From contig JAUSBC010000030.1 of NCBI GenBank assembly GCA_030652215.1, forward strand, positions 1 through 64,000: a stretch of DNA of 64,000 nucleotides. The letters are read 5' to 3'. Positions 51,210 through 60,649 of this stretch are shown here, one piece after another. The stretch's first letter is position 1. Every line of letters begins with the position of its first letter. Below the pieces are notes generated by a model that was given only the letters and a program-made list of their open reading frames with translations, did not search any database and was not told the origin of the DNA. The DNA is from Sideroxyarcus sp. GTDB taxonomy: Bacteria; Pseudomonadota; Gammaproteobacteria; Burkholderiales; Gallionellaceae. Position numbers and translations under genes: made by a program.

Positions 51210-52691
51210 TTAGTTGGTGATTCCGGGTTCGCCGCTCAGATTGTCGGGACTTTGAAATCCGCCCCCGAGGGCGCGCACCAGAGCCACGTCGAGAACCATG
51301 GCACGGGTTTCGATCTCGGCCAGTCCCCTTTGGGCCGAGATCAGCTGATCTTCCGCGGTCAACACGTCGAGGTAGGTGGCAAGCTCGCCCTTGTAGCGCG
51401 CGCTGACAATGCTGTGCGCTTCGGTAGCGGCGGCGACTGCGGCAAACGATGCAGCGAGTTCCCCATCGAGAGATTTGCGACTTGTCGCCACATCCGCCAC
51501 TTCGTGCAGCGCGTTGGTCAATGTCGCGTTGTAGGTAGATACGGCGGCGTCATACTCGGCATGGGCACCGCGCAATTGGCCCTGCAGGCGTCCCGTGTTG
51601 AAAATCGGCAGCGAAATCGCCGGGCCGACGCTGCCGATGTTGGAACCGGACTTGGTCAGATTGTCGATGCCCAGCGATTGCACGCCGGCGAAAGCCATTA
51701 AATTCACGCTCGGATAGAAGCCGGCCTTCTGCTGATCGATGCGCCTGGCGGCCGCCTCGGTACGCAGCCGCGCGGCGACGATATCGGGCCGACGGCCAAG
51801 GAGTTCCAGGGCCAGGTTGGACGGCAAGCCTGTGCTGCCGACAATGTGCACAGCCGGGCGGGTGATGGCCAGGCCGCGATCCGGTCCGGCACCGAGCAGC
51901 GCCGCGATGCCGTTGCGCTGCAATCCGATGTACTCGTCGACGACCAGCAATTGTGCTTTTGCCGCAGCCTGCCGGGCCTCGACCTGGCGCACGCTGGCCA
52001 GATTCTCCAGACCGAATTCATGACGCTGGCGGAACAACTCGACCGACTTGGTGCGAAGGGCCAGTGCTGCCTCGGCCGTATCCCGCACAGTAAACAGATG
52101 AACCAGTTCGGCATAGGCCGAGGCCACCGAGGTCGACAGGATCAGGCGGGTCTGTGCGACCTCGGCCTGGGCGGCCTGCTGCTCCGACGTGGCCGCTGCC
52201 AGCGCCGAGCGGTTCTTGCCCCAGAAATCCAGCTCCCAGGAAAGATTCAGCGTCGCCTGACCATAGTCGTTCCAGCCTTGGGGCATCGCCGCGCGCGGCA
52301 TGAGGTAGTTGTAGCTCTGCTTTGCCTCGGTGAAGGATGCATTGCCGCTCACTTCCGGCATGCGCGCAGCGCCAGCCATCTGGGTCAAGGCGCCCGCCTG
52401 GCGCAGCCGTGCCTGGGCAACGGCCAGATTGGGCGAGTCGCGCAAGGCTTCCTCGATCAGCGTATCGAGTTGCGGGTCGCCGTAATTCCGCCACCAGTGG
52501 TCGTCCGGCCAATTGATCGCTGCATCCGAAAAGGATTTCTCGCTGCCGAGTTGATCGATCCTTTTGATTTCGGCCGGCGTCACGTGCTCGGGCAGTTGGG
52601 CGCATCCGCCGAGTACCAATAAACCGGCAAGCGGTAACGAAAAAACCGCCTGCCGATTGAGTTTAATGAAGTGTTGCTTTGTCGTTTGCAT
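51210..52691 (-). CDS. NodT-family outer-membrane efflux lipoprotein
   Basis: A 493-residue TolC-type channel protein with a lipoprotein signal (LLVLGGCA). Two homologous halves with long helices are recognisable (LDTLIEEALRDSPNLAVAQ in the first, FFNTGRLQG-like LPIFNTGRLQGQLRGA in the second). It is the first gene of the efflux operon, directly behind a strong promoter. Confidence 0.9.
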   Translation of the reverse strand: MQTTKQHFIKLNRQAVFSLPLAGLLVLGGCAQLPEHVTPAEIKRIDQLGSEKSFSDAAINWPDDHWWRNYGDPQLDTLIEEALRDSPNLAVAQARLRQAGALTQMAGAARMPEVSGNASFTEAKQSYNYLMPRAAMPQGWNDYGQATLNLSWELDFWGKNRSALAAATSEQQAAQAEVAQTRLILSTSVASAYAELVHLFTVRDTAEAALALRTKSVELFRQRHEFGLENLASVRQVEARQAAAKAQLLVVDEYIGLQRNGIAALLGAGPDRGLAITRPAVHIVGSTGLPSNLALELLGRRPDIVAARLRTEAAARRIDQQKAGFYPSVNLMAFAGVQSLGIDNLTKSGSNIGSVGPAISLPIFNTGRLQGQLRGAHAEYDAAVSTYNATLTNALHEVADVATSRKSLDGELAASFAAVAAATEAHSIVSARYKGELATYLDVLTAEDQLISAQRGLAEIETRAMVLDVALVRALGGGFQSPDNLSGEPGITN

Positions 52692-52717
52692 CTCGCTACC
52701 TCCTTTATTGAACCGTA

Positions 52718-52769
52718 CGGTACAGTTTATACACTTGACTATTTATCGCTGTCAAGCAAAACTGTACCG
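52718..52769. promoter_or_regulatory. Efflux-operon promoter within inverted-repeat operator
   Basis: On the minus strand a perfect -35 TTGACA (52750-52755) and -10 TATAAA (52726-52731) are 18 bp apart. Perfect 11-bp inverted arms CGGTACAGTTT (52718-52728) and AAACTGTACCG (52759-52769) flank them; one covers the -10 and the other lies just upstream of -35. A short palindrome ACCGTACGGT adjoins the left arm. This is a good candidate operator for the divergent TetR protein. Confidence 0.75.
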
Positions 52770-52802
52770 ACTGGTTTATAAATATTGATAGAGAGGTGCC
52801 AC

Positions 52803-53414
52803 TTGAGAGTAAAAACCGATGAAAAACGGCAACTTATAGTTGAAACAGCCTACCGCCTGTTTCGCGCCAACGGCTTTGACAAGACCTCCATGTCGGAAAT
52901 CACAGCCCAGGTCGGGGGCTCAAAGGCGACGCTCTACAATTATTTTTCCTCGAAAGAGGAGCTTTTTGTCGAATGCATGTTCGGCATCGCGGAAAACTAC
53001 CTGGACGGGATATTTTCCCACCTGCAGGACCCGGCGGGAGATATCAGGGCCGCTTTGCAAGGCTTCGGCGCGAATGTGACTCGGCTGATATGCTCACCCG
53101 AAATCGTTGCAGCCCAACGACTGATGATCGCCGAGGCAGAACGGGCAGGAATAGGTAACCTGTTCTACGAGAAAATCAATTCCTTGCAAGTAGAAACAGC
53201 AGCGTTCATCGGCAGCGCCATGGATGCCGGCAAGCTTCGCTGCGGGGATCCTCGCCTGGCCGCAGTTCAGTTGAAAGCACTGATGGAAGCAGAGATTCAC
53301 GACTCCTACCTTCTGTGCGTGCGGACCACGCCCCCCGATGATGCAGAGGTCTCCGCACTCGCTGAGCGTGCCGTTGATTGCTTTCTCCGGGCCTATGCTC
53401 CGGAGACAGAATGA
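52803..53414 (+). CDS. TetR-family repressor of the efflux operon
   Basis: A roughly 203-residue regulator. The N-terminal helix-turn-helix (ETAYRLFRANGFDKTSMSEI, then GGSKATLYNYFSSKEELF) is typical of the TetR/AcrR family; the C-terminal helical part would bind a ligand. I chose TTG 52803 because GAGAGG lies 6 bp upstream; a TTG at 52785 has no such site. It is divergent from the NodT-EmrAB operon and probably controls it and itself. Confidence 0.87.
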   Translation: MRVKTDEKRQLIVETAYRLFRANGFDKTSMSEITAQVGGSKATLYNYFSSKEELFVECMFGIAENYLDGIFSHLQDPAGDIRAALQGFGANVTRLICSPEIVAAQRLMIAEAERAGIGNLFYEKINSLQVETAAFIGSAMDAGKLRCGDPRLAAVQLKALMEAEIHDSYLLCVRTTPPDDAEVSALAERAVDCFLRAYAPETE

Positions 53415-53460
53415 AGAACTCCATCCGGGGCCAGCCGTCAGGCGATGCTAAAATACCGCC

Positions 53461-54480
53461 ATGCTCAACGACCGCGCACAGATACTCCTAAAGACTCTGG
53501 TGGAACGCTACATCAGCGACGGACAACCCGTGGGTTCGCGCGCTTTGCAGCAGTTTTCCGGCCTGGAAGTCAGCCCCGCCACCATCCGCAACGTGATGGC
53601 CGACCTGGAAGCCATGGGGCTGGTCGCCAGTCCGCACACCTCGGCCGGTCGCGTACCCACCGCACTGGGCTACCGTTTATTCATCGACACGCTGATGGTG
53701 GTGCAGCCGCTCTCCGACGAACGCGTGCATCAATTGGAAAGCCAGTTGCAACCCGCCAACCCGACCCGCTTGCTGACACAGGCGTCCAATGTATTGTCCG
53801 ACCTCACCCGCTTCGCCGGGGTTGTTGCCACCCCCAAACGCGCCAGCATCACCGTGCGCCAGATCGAATTCCTGCGTCTTTCCGAAAAACGCGTGCTGCT
53901 CATCATCGTGATGCCGGACGGCGAGGTGGAAAACCGCGTACTGGTGACGCACAAGGATTACAGCCAACCCCAGCTCACCGAAGCCGGCAATTTCCTGAGC
54001 CAGCACTATGCCAACCTCGCTTTCGGCGACATTCACCAGCGCATGCAAAACGAGCTGCGCCAGTTGCAGCACGACATGACCGCCCTCATGAGCGCGGCAA
54101 TGGCCGCCAGCGACGAAGCCATGGCGCGCAAGAGCGAGGATTACGTCATCAGCGGCGAACGCAACCTGCTGAACATCAATGATGTCACCACCAACATGAA
54201 CCAGTTGCGCAACCTGTTCAATATGTTCGAACAGAAAACCGAGTTGCTGCAACTGCTGGATGCCGGACGTCATGCGCCGGGCGTGCATATATTCGTCGGC
54301 AACGAATCGGGGCTGGTCGGGCTGGACGAGTTCAGCGTGGTCAGCGCGCCGTATACGGCCGACGGGCAGATCGTCGGCACCCTCGCCGTCGTTGGGCCGA
54401 AGCGCATGAACTACGAGCGCGTGGTGCCGATTGTGGATATCACCGCCAAACTGTTGAGCAACGCGCTGTCGCAGCATTAG
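53461..54480 (+). CDS. hrcA: Heat-inducible transcription repressor HrcA
   Basis: A 339-residue repressor of heat-shock genes. The winged helix is at the N-terminus ([44 protein letters not shown]) and a GAF-like domain follows ([19 protein letters not shown]). HrcA binds CIRCE elements (TTAGCACTC-N9-GAGTGCTAA); no CIRCE is visible in the 46-bp upstream gap. dnaK/groE genes are not in the window. Confidence 0.95.
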   Translation: MLNDRAQILLKTLVERYISDGQPVGSRALQQFSGLEVSPATIRNVMADLEAMGLVASPHTSAGRVPTALGYRLFIDTLMVVQPLSDERVHQLESQLQPANPTRLLTQASNVLSDLTRFAGVVATPKRASITVRQIEFLRLSEKRVLLIIVMPDGEVENRVLVTHKDYSQPQLTEAGNFLSQHYANLAFGDIHQRMQNELRQLQHDMTALMSAAMAASDEAMARKSEDYVISGERNLLNINDVTTNMNQLRNLFNMFEQKTELLQLLDAGRHAPGVHIFVGNESGLVGLDEFSVVSAPYTADGQIVGTLAVVGPKRMNYERVVPIVDITAKLLSNALSQH

Positions 54481-54481
54481 C

Positions 54482-54563
54482 GGGAAGGGTAAAGGGGGAA
54501 GAGAGAAGGGAAAAAGCGCAGTGCATTCCACTACCCTTCCCCCTTCTCCCTTCACCCTTCCCC
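54482..54563. repeat. Purine-rich inverted repeat between hrcA and hemH
   Basis: The left arm is almost all G and A (GGGAAGGGTAAAGGGGGAAG, then AGAGAAGGG), and the right arm is its near-complement, all C and T plus a few A. The central 23 bp contain GCGCAGTGCATTCCACTA. It could form a long hairpin or an H-DNA-like structure and may end the hrcA transcript. Confidence 0.6.
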
Positions 54564-54589
54564 AAAAACATTAACCAGACCGGAGACTA

Positions 54590-55678
54590 CTGACCTACCA
54601 ACCCGACCCCACCCACACCCACGGCACCCCCGAAAAAACCGGCATCCTGCTGGTCAATCTCGGCACCCCGGATGCGCCTACAACGCAAGCCGTGCGCCGT
54701 TACCTCAAGGAATTCCTGAGCGATCCGCGCGTGGTGGAAATTCCCAGGCCGGTCTGGTGGCTCATCCTCAACGGCATCATCCTCAACACGCGCCCCAGAA
54801 AATCCGCCGCGAAGTACGCCTCGGTGTGGATGAAGGAAGGCTCTCCGTTGCGCGTGTATACCGAAAAACAGGCCGCTCTGTTGCAGGGCTTTCTGGGCGA
54901 ACGCACCCAAGCGCCGCTGGCGGTCGAGTACGCCATGCGCTACGGCAATCCGTCGATTCCCGATGTGCTGCGCAAACTGAAGGAACAGAATTGCCAGCAC
55001 ATACTCGTGGTGCCCATGTATCCGCAATATGCCGCGAGCACGACCGCCACGGTGAACGACATAGTGTTCGCGGAGTTTCAAAAGATGCGCAATGCACCTG
55101 CCCTGCGCACCATTAAACATTTCCACGACGATTTCGGCTATATCAAAGCGCTGGCAAGCAACATCAACGACTACTGGATGAAACACGGCAGGCCGGAAAA
55201 GCTGCTGATGAGCTTCCACGGACTGCCGCAATACACACTGCTCAAAGGCGATCCTTATCACTGCGAATGCCGAAAGACGGGTCGCCTGCTCGCGCAGGAA
55301 CTTGGCCTGAAGCCGGAACAGTATGCGGTGAGTTTCCAGTCGCGTTTCGGCAAGGCGGCATGGCTGCAGCCCTACACCACGGCCACGCTCAAGGAATGGG
55401 GAGCACAGAAGTTGAAGCGCGTGGATGTGGTCTGTCCGGGATTTGTTGCCGACTGCCTGGAGACGCTGGAAGAGATCGCACAGGAAGGCAAAGAGGATTT
55501 CCAGCATGCGGGCGGCGGCGAATACCGCTACATCCCCTGCCTCAACGAGCGCAATGACTGGATGCACGCGCTGACCGATCTGGTGATGGACAATCTGCAA
55601 GGCTGGCTGAAAGCGCCGGATGCGGCGGGTCTGGAACAAGGCAGGTTGCTCGCGCTGGCGCTGGGTGCGAAGAAATAG
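54590..55678 (+). CDS. hemH: Ferrochelatase (probable CTG start)
   Basis: A roughly 362-residue enzyme that inserts Fe(II) into protoporphyrin IX. Family motifs are [54 protein letters not shown] (catalytic His) and [20 protein letters not shown]. The encoded N-terminus ([17 protein letters not shown]) is the family's normal one, but the only start candidate in place is CTG 54590, 4 bp after GGAG; an in-frame stop is close upstream. The first ATG/GTG/TTG in frame is GTG 54692, which would delete the essential first strand. A CTG start or a sequence error must be considered. Confidence 0.92.
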   Translation: MTYQPDPTHTHGTPEKTGILLVNLGTPDAPTTQAVRRYLKEFLSDPRVVEIPRPVWWLILNGIILNTRPRKSAAKYASVWMKEGSPLRVYTEKQAALLQGFLGERTQAPLAVEYAMRYGNPSIPDVLRKLKEQNCQHILVVPMYPQYAASTTATVNDIVFAEFQKMRNAPALRTIKHFHDDFGYIKALASNINDYWMKHGRPEKLLMSFHGLPQYTLLKGDPYHCECRKTGRLLAQELGLKPEQYAVSFQSRFGKAAWLQPYTTATLKEWGAQKLKRVDVVCPGFVADCLETLEEIAQEGKEDFQHAGGGEYRYIPCLNERNDWMHALTDLVMDNLQGWLKAPDAAGLEQGRLLALALGAKK

Positions 55679-55718
55679 TTTTCGACTCCGCCTGAAATCA
55701 ATTCAAAGGACTGACCGG

Positions 55719-56378
55719 ATGTTTCTAGCTCATTTCGGCGTCGGTTTTGGCGCAAAGGCTGTTGCCCCCCGTGTCTCGCTCGGCTCATTGTTTCTGGCCG
55801 CACAATTCATCGACCTGATCTGGCCGACTTTGCTGTTGCTCGGCATCGAGCGCGTCAACATCATCACCGATGGCAGCCGCAATCCGCCGCTGGATTTCGT
55901 GTTTTATCCCTACTCGCACAGCCTGATTGCCGTCATCGGCTGGGCGGTGCTCGTTGCCACCATCTATCTCGTTGTGCGTCACAGCCGCCTGGGCGCCCTG
56001 ATACTCGGGCTTGCCGTCGTCAGCCATTGGCTGCTCGATCTCGTTGTGCATTACCCCGATCTGCCGCTCCATCCCGGCAACAGCATGCTGGTGGGATTCG
56101 GCGTCTGGTCATCGCCCTTCATCGCGCAGATGATGGAACTCGCAATCTTCGCGGCGGGTGTGCGGCTGTATCTGCGCAGCACCAGTCCAAGCGACGCCAC
56201 GGGCAAATGGTCGCTATGGTCGCTGGTTGCCGCGTTGCTGTTGATCCAGATCGGCAATGTTTTCGGCGCGCCGCCACCCAGTGCCACCGCCATTGCCTGG
56301 GTCGGGCAAGCGCAATGGCTGCTGATTGCATGGGGATACTGGGTTGATAGCCACCGCCATCCGATGACAGGACGCTGA
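55719..56378 (+). CDS. YdjM-like membrane protein (predicted metal-dependent hydrolase)
   Basis: A 219-residue, multi-helix inner-membrane protein. Conserved polar residues of the family are visible near the membrane face: HFGVGFGAKAVAP at the start, PYSHSLIAVIGW and VVSHWLLDLVVHYPDLPL. The histidines and aspartates suggest metal binding, but no activity is established. ATG 55719 follows AAAGGA at 8 bp. It is 40 bp after hemH and converges on the diguanylate cyclase gene. Confidence 0.7.
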   Translation: MFLAHFGVGFGAKAVAPRVSLGSLFLAAQFIDLIWPTLLLLGIERVNIITDGSRNPPLDFVFYPYSHSLIAVIGWAVLVATIYLVVRHSRLGALILGLAVVSHWLLDLVVHYPDLPLHPGNSMLVGFGVWSSPFIAQMMELAIFAAGVRLYLRSTSPSDATGKWSLWSLVAALLLIQIGNVFGAPPPSATAIAWVGQAQWLLIAWGYWVDSHRHPMTGR

Positions 56379-56394
56379 AGAAAAACGGCCCGGC

Positions 56395-58089
56395 TCAGGC
56401 AAAAAACTGATAGTTGTTTCCGCCGCTTTCCTTGACCTTGTACATGGCTTTGTCGGCATGCCGGATCATCATCTCGTCGTCCGTCGCATCGTCCGGGCAA
56501 ACGCTGATGCCTATGCTTGGGGTAACCAGCAACTTCCGGTCGCCGATGTGATGCGGTTCCTTCATCGCGTCGATGATCTTGACTGCGACCTTTTCCGCGT
56601 CTTCCGCACCGGCAACATCGGGCACCAGTATCATGAACTCGTCGCCGCCCTGGCGGCAGATCGTGTCGGATTCGCGCACACAGGATTTCAGGCGTTTGGC
56701 GACCGACTGCAGCAGCAAGTCTCCCGCCAAGTGGCCCATGGTGTCATTCACAGATTTGAACTTATCCAGATCGAGGAACAGCAACGCGGTCATATTCTTG
56801 TTGCGCACCCCAGCCACCAGCGCGTGTTTCAAACGATCCGCAAACAACGCCCGGTTCGGCAAGTGCGTCAGCGAATCGTAGTGCGCCAGATGCTCGATGT
56901 GCGCCTCGGCTTCCTTGCGTTTGGTGATATCCAGGAACAGTGCCACGTAATTTAGAATCTCGCCCTGCGGGTTTTTCACCGTACCGATGGATAGCCATTC
57001 CGGATAAATCTCGCCGCCCTTGCGCCGGTTCCAGATTTCGCCCTGCCACATGCCGGTCTCGTTGATGTCTTTCCACATCGCCCGGTAAAACTGCTCGTCC
57101 TGCCGCCCCGAATTGAGAATATTCGGCTCTCTCCCGATGACATCCGCTTCCGCATATTCGGTGATCATGCAAAACGCGGGGTTCACCGCGATAATCTTGC
57201 GCTGGGCATCCGTGATCACGATGGCTTCACCGCTGTTGTCGAACATCTTGACGAACAATTGCAGGCGCTCGTTGGCGCGCTCCAGCTTTTCGATGAGCAG
57301 GTTGAAATTCTGCGCCATGTCGCCGATGTCCGGATTGTTCACATCGACATCCACCCGCCGCGACAGGTTCATGTCCTGCTGAATTTCCGCGATCGCGTCG
57401 TGCAGCTCCTTCACGGGGCGGGTGATATTGCGCACGATGGTCAGTCGCACGAACAGCGAAATAATGATCAGCAGCAGCACCTGCATGACGATATGGCCGA
57501 TCCACATCCAGTCCTCGATCTCGGCCAACTGCATCTGCTCCTCGGAAAGGTCGATGGTCACGCTGGCCGCGCCGTTGACACTGCCCGATGTCGTGATATG
57601 GCACAGCAGGCAATTCGTGCCGCGAAAATCCTGTTTCGCAATAAAGGGAACCACCACGCGCAGCGCCGGCCGGCCGTCCTCGCCCTTCACCCTGCTAAAC
57701 AGCGTCCTGCCGGTGCTCAGCACCTCGCGGTCCAGATCATCCTTCACGGCCTCTTCCGGCAAACCCGGACCGAACTGCTCGACGACCGCGCGCCCGCGCA
57801 CAATGCGCAACTCGACGATGCCGCGCGATTGCGACATTTTGCTCAGCAGCATTCTGCGGTTTTCGGGATCGGATATCTGGCCGGTCAGCATCAGCATGTT
57901 CATGCCGTTGATGAGACCGTTCGCGGTTTCCTCAGCGCGCGTCTCGGCGGCGCGCTCTATCTGCATCTCAAAGCGGCCGAGCACCCACTCCATCATGAGG
58001 AAGAACAGAATGATGATGGCACCCTGAATCAGGATGTGCAGTTTCTCCTGCACACCTGTCGCGCGCCAATTTTTTTTGAATACGTTCAT
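56395..58089 (-). CDS. Membrane diguanylate cyclase with periplasmic c-type haem motif
   Basis: A 564-residue sensor. Layout: a first membrane helix (about 20-38), a periplasmic domain (40-195) with a CLLCH haem-attachment motif at 160-164, a second helix (196-217), HAMP (218-270), a PAS domain (about 280-390) and GGDEF (395-564). The active site GGDEF at 481-485 is intact, and RESD (472-475), five residues before it, forms the I-site for product inhibition. It therefore probably makes c-di-GMP in response to a periplasmic redox or gas signal, with feedback control. It lies 39 bp after orn on the same strand. Confidence 0.88.
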   Translation of the reverse strand: MNVFKKNWRATGVQEKLHILIQGAIIILFFLMMEWVLGRFEMQIERAAETRAEETANGLINGMNMLMLTGQISDPENRRMLLSKMSQSRGIVELRIVRGRAVVEQFGPGLPEEAVKDDLDREVLSTGRTLFSRVKGEDGRPALRVVVPFIAKQDFRGTNCLLCHITTSGSVNGAASVTIDLSEEQMQLAEIEDWMWIGHIVMQVLLLIIISLFVRLTIVRNITRPVKELHDAIAEIQQDMNLSRRVDVDVNNPDIGDMAQNFNLLIEKLERANERLQLFVKMFDNSGEAIVITDAQRKIIAVNPAFCMITEYAEADVIGREPNILNSGRQDEQFYRAMWKDINETGMWQGEIWNRRKGGEIYPEWLSIGTVKNPQGEILNYVALFLDITKRKEAEAHIEHLAHYDSLTHLPNRALFADRLKHALVAGVRNKNMTALLFLDLDKFKSVNDTMGHLAGDLLLQSVAKRLKSCVRESDTICRQGGDEFMILVPDVAGAEDAEKVAVKIIDAMKEPHHIGDRKLLVTPSIGISVCPDDATDDEMMIRHADKAMYKVKESGGNNYQFFA

Positions 58090-58128
58090 CGCTCCCCCTG
58101 CCTGCCCGGATCGTGTACGCCGGACCTG

Positions 58129-58674
58129 CTATAGCTTGATGAAGTGCTCGCGGTAATGCTTCATCTCGGCGATGGACTCGTAAATGTCCGCCAGCGCTTC
58201 ATGCTTGCCGTGTTTTTTTATGCCGCTTGCCACTTCCGGCTTCCAGCGCTTTGCCAGTTCCTTGAGCGTGCTCACATCCAGGTTGCGGTAATGAAAGTAA
58301 TCCTCCAACTTCGGCATCCAGCGCGCGAGGAAACGTCTGTCCTGGCAGATGGAGTTGCCGCACATCGGCGAGGTGCGCGTCGGCACATGCTCCTTGAGGA
58401 ACTCCAGCATCTGCGCTTCCACCATTGCGTCGTCGAGCACGGAGGCTTTGACTTTGTCGATGAGGCCGGACTTGCCGTGCGTGGACTTGTTCCAATTATC
58501 CATGCCGTCCAGCACCAGATCGCTCTGGTGCACCACCAGCACGGGCGCCTCGGCAACAGTGTTCAACTCGCCGTCGGTGATCACCAGCGCCACTTCGATG
58601 ATGCGATCCGTGTCGGGCAAAAGCCCTGTCATCTCCATGTCTATCCAGACGAGGTTGTTTTGGTTTTGTGCCAT
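58129..58674 (-). CDS. orn: Oligoribonuclease
   Basis: A 181-residue 3'-5' exonuclease of the DEDDh family that degrades 2-5-nt RNAs, including pGpG from c-di-GMP breakdown. Active-site motifs are WIDMEMTGL (DxE), the [10 protein letters not shown] region, and HEALADI with H-x4-D. I chose ATG 58674 because it gives the exact length of the E. coli protein. It is divergent from the M48 protease gene and precedes the diguanylate cyclase. Confidence 0.96.
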   Translation of the reverse strand: MAQNQNNLVWIDMEMTGLLPDTDRIIEVALVITDGELNTVAEAPVLVVHQSDLVLDGMDNWNKSTHGKSGLIDKVKASVLDDAMVEAQMLEFLKEHVPTRTSPMCGNSICQDRRFLARWMPKLEDYFHYRNLDVSTLKELAKRWKPEVASGIKKHGKHEALADIYESIAEMKHYREHFIKL

Positions 58675-58744
58675 AATCTGCCGTAAGTTCTCAATAAAAA
58701 GTGTGACGCATTGTCGCACAGCCACGCCACGCAATCCATCGACC

Positions 58745-60001
58745 ATGAACGCAACCCAATTCACAGCCCTGTTCCTTTCCGCCCTGTTCCTGAACATGGT
58801 CATCAAACTCTGGCTGGCCTACCGCCAGCTCGACCACGTGGCCGCGCACCGCGCCGAGGTACCCGCCGCATTCCGCGAAAAGATCGACCTTGCCGCGCAC
58901 CAGAAGGCCGCCGACTACACGCGCGCGCTGGTTCGTTTCGGCATACTCGGCATCCTGTTCGACGCGGTTTTGCTGCTGGGCTTCACCCTGGGCGGCGGCA
59001 TCCAGTGGCTGAGCAGTTGGTTTTACGCCGCGTTCGACAACCCGCTGCTGCAAGGTTCCGCCGTGATCGTCTCGGTGCTGATTCTGCAGACCCTGCTGGA
59101 ATCCCCATTCGAGCTGTACCGCACCTTCAACATCGAAGCGCGCTTCGGCTTCAACAAAATGACGCTCAAGCTCTACCTGCTCGACACGCTGAAAGGCATC
59201 TTGCTGGGCGCCGCGCTCGGTCTACCGCTGCTGCTGGGCGTGCTGTGGCTGATGGAAGGCATGGGCGAGCTGTGGTGGCTGTATGTGTGGGGCGTGTGGG
59301 TAACCTTCAACCTGTTGCTGCTGTTCATCTACCCCACTTACATCGCGCCGCTGTTCAACAAGTTCGAACCGCTCAAGGATGAAGCGCAAAAGACGCGTAT
59401 CGAAGCGCTGCTCAACAAGTGCGGCTTTGCGGCCAGCGGCCTGTTCGTAATGGATGGCAGCAAGCGCAGCACGCACGGTAACGCCTACTTCACCGGCTTC
59501 GGCAAGACCAAGCGCATCGTGTTTTTCGACACCCTGCTGCAACGCCTCACCCCGAACGAGGTGGACGCAGTGCTGGCGCACGAACTGGGACACTTCAAAC
59601 GCCATCACGTGATCAAACGCATCGCCTATACCTTTATTATCAGCCTGGGCTTTTTGTGGCTATTGGCGCAATTGCTGCACGCCGAGTGGTTCTATTCGGG
59701 CTTGGGCGTAAGCACCCAATCCACCGCGATTGCACTGCTGCTCTTCTTCATGGCGCTGCCGGTCTTCACGTTCCTGCTGCATCCCATCGCCTCTGCCTAT
59801 TCGCGCAAACACGAATTCGAGGCGGATGAGTATGCCGCGCAGCAAACCGATGCGAACGAAATGGTCAATGCATTGGTCAAACTCTACCAAGATAACGCCA
59901 AGACACTGACGCCCGATCCGTTGTACGCTACCTTTTACGAGTCGCACCCCCCCGCACCTATCCGTATCGCCCACCTGCAAAAACTAGGAGAATCCAAATG
60001 A
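58745..60001 (+). CDS. M48-family (Ste24-like) membrane metalloprotease
   Basis: A 418-residue protein with several membrane helices and the zinc motif HELGH at 279-283; the third ligand is the glutamate in [11 protein letters not shown]. The [20 protein letters not shown] segment is typical of CAAX-protease-like M48 enzymes. In bacteria such proteins act in membrane protein quality control; the substrate is unknown. Its stop overlaps the cytochrome ATG by 4 bp. Confidence 0.92.
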   Translation: MNATQFTALFLSALFLNMVIKLWLAYRQLDHVAAHRAEVPAAFREKIDLAAHQKAADYTRALVRFGILGILFDAVLLLGFTLGGGIQWLSSWFYAAFDNPLLQGSAVIVSVLILQTLLESPFELYRTFNIEARFGFNKMTLKLYLLDTLKGILLGAALGLPLLLGVLWLMEGMGELWWLYVWGVWVTFNLLLLFIYPTYIAPLFNKFEPLKDEAQKTRIEALLNKCGFAASGLFVMDGSKRSTHGNAYFTGFGKTKRIVFFDTLLQRLTPNEVDAVLAHELGHFKRHHVIKRIAYTFIISLGFLWLLAQLLHAEWFYSGLGVSTQSTAIALLLFFMALPVFTFLLHPIASAYSRKHEFEADEYAAQQTDANEMVNALVKLYQDNAKTLTPDPLYATFYESHPPAPIRIAHLQKLGESK

Positions 60002-60303
60002 AAAAAATCATCTTCTTTCTATTGCTCGCCGCCACTGCCGCACAAGCCGAACCTTTCGCCAACGGCAATGCCGAAAACGGCATGAAGCTGGTCGAAAAAT
60101 ACGACTGCAACAGCTGCCACAAGGGCAAAGTGGGCGGCGACGGCAACGCCATCTACACCCGCCCGAATCGCATCGCGACCAGCGCCGACATACTCATAGA
60201 CCGTATGGAGCAATGCTCCGGCGCCATCGGCAAGCAACTCACCGAACAGGAGAAGCTGGACTTGGCCGCCCATCTGAACAAAACCTACTATCATTTCGAG
60301 TGA
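59998..60303 (+). CDS. Small periplasmic c-type cytochrome
   Basis: A 101-residue protein with a signal peptide (FFLLLAATAAQA-E) and one CNSCH haem site (residues 37-41). The methionine in DRMEQCSG is a possible distal ligand. It ends in an amphipathic helix (TEQEKLDLAAHLNKTYY), as in class I cytochromes c. It is coupled to the upstream M48 protease by a 4-bp ATGA overlap. It probably carries electrons in the periplasm; the partner is unknown. Confidence 0.88.
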   Translation: MKKIIFFLLLAATAAQAEPFANGNAENGMKLVEKYDCNSCHKGKVGGDGNAIYTRPNRIATSADILIDRMEQCSGAIGKQLTEQEKLDLAAHLNKTYYHFE

Positions 60304-60310
60304 GGCTATC

Positions 60311-60649
60311 ATGACTAACGTCTGCGACCTGACCAACAAAAACTGCAAACCCTGCGAAGGCGGCGTACCCGCTCTGACTCAGGATGAGGCGAAGAAACTA
60401 CTCACCCAACTCGAAGGTTGGGAACTGGGCAACAACGTCATCGGCAAGACCTACGCGTTCAAGAACTACTACCAGACGATTGCCTTCGTCAACGCCGTGG
60501 CCTGGATGACGCACCGCGAAGACCACCACCCCGACATGACGGTGGGCTACAACAAATGCCGCGTGGAGTATTCCACCCATGCAATCGGCGGCCTTTCCGA
60601 AAACGACTTCATCTGCGCCGCGAAAGTGGATGCGCTGTTCAAGATTTGA
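60311..60649 (+). CDS. phhB: 4a-hydroxytetrahydrobiopterin dehydratase (pterin-4a-carbinolamine dehydratase)
   Basis: A 112-residue enzyme with the family signature: WELGNNVIGKTYAFKNYYQT, then the active-site HREDHHPDMTVGYNKCRVEY, and ENDFICAAKVDAL. No phenylalanine hydroxylase gene is near, so it may support another pterin step or another role. A cysteine-rich N-terminal extension (VCDLTNKNCKPCEGG) is common in betaproteobacterial copies. It lies 7 bp after the cytochrome gene. Confidence 0.92.
   Translation: MTNVCDLTNKNCKPCEGGVPALTQDEAKKLLTQLEGWELGNNVIGKTYAFKNYYQTIAFVNAVAWMTHREDHHPDMTVGYNKCRVEYSTHAIGGLSENDFICAAKVDALFKI

Noticed and set aside
53415-53460. CIRCE element before hrcA
   Set aside because: No TTAGCACTC-N9-GAGTGCTAA or close variant is present.
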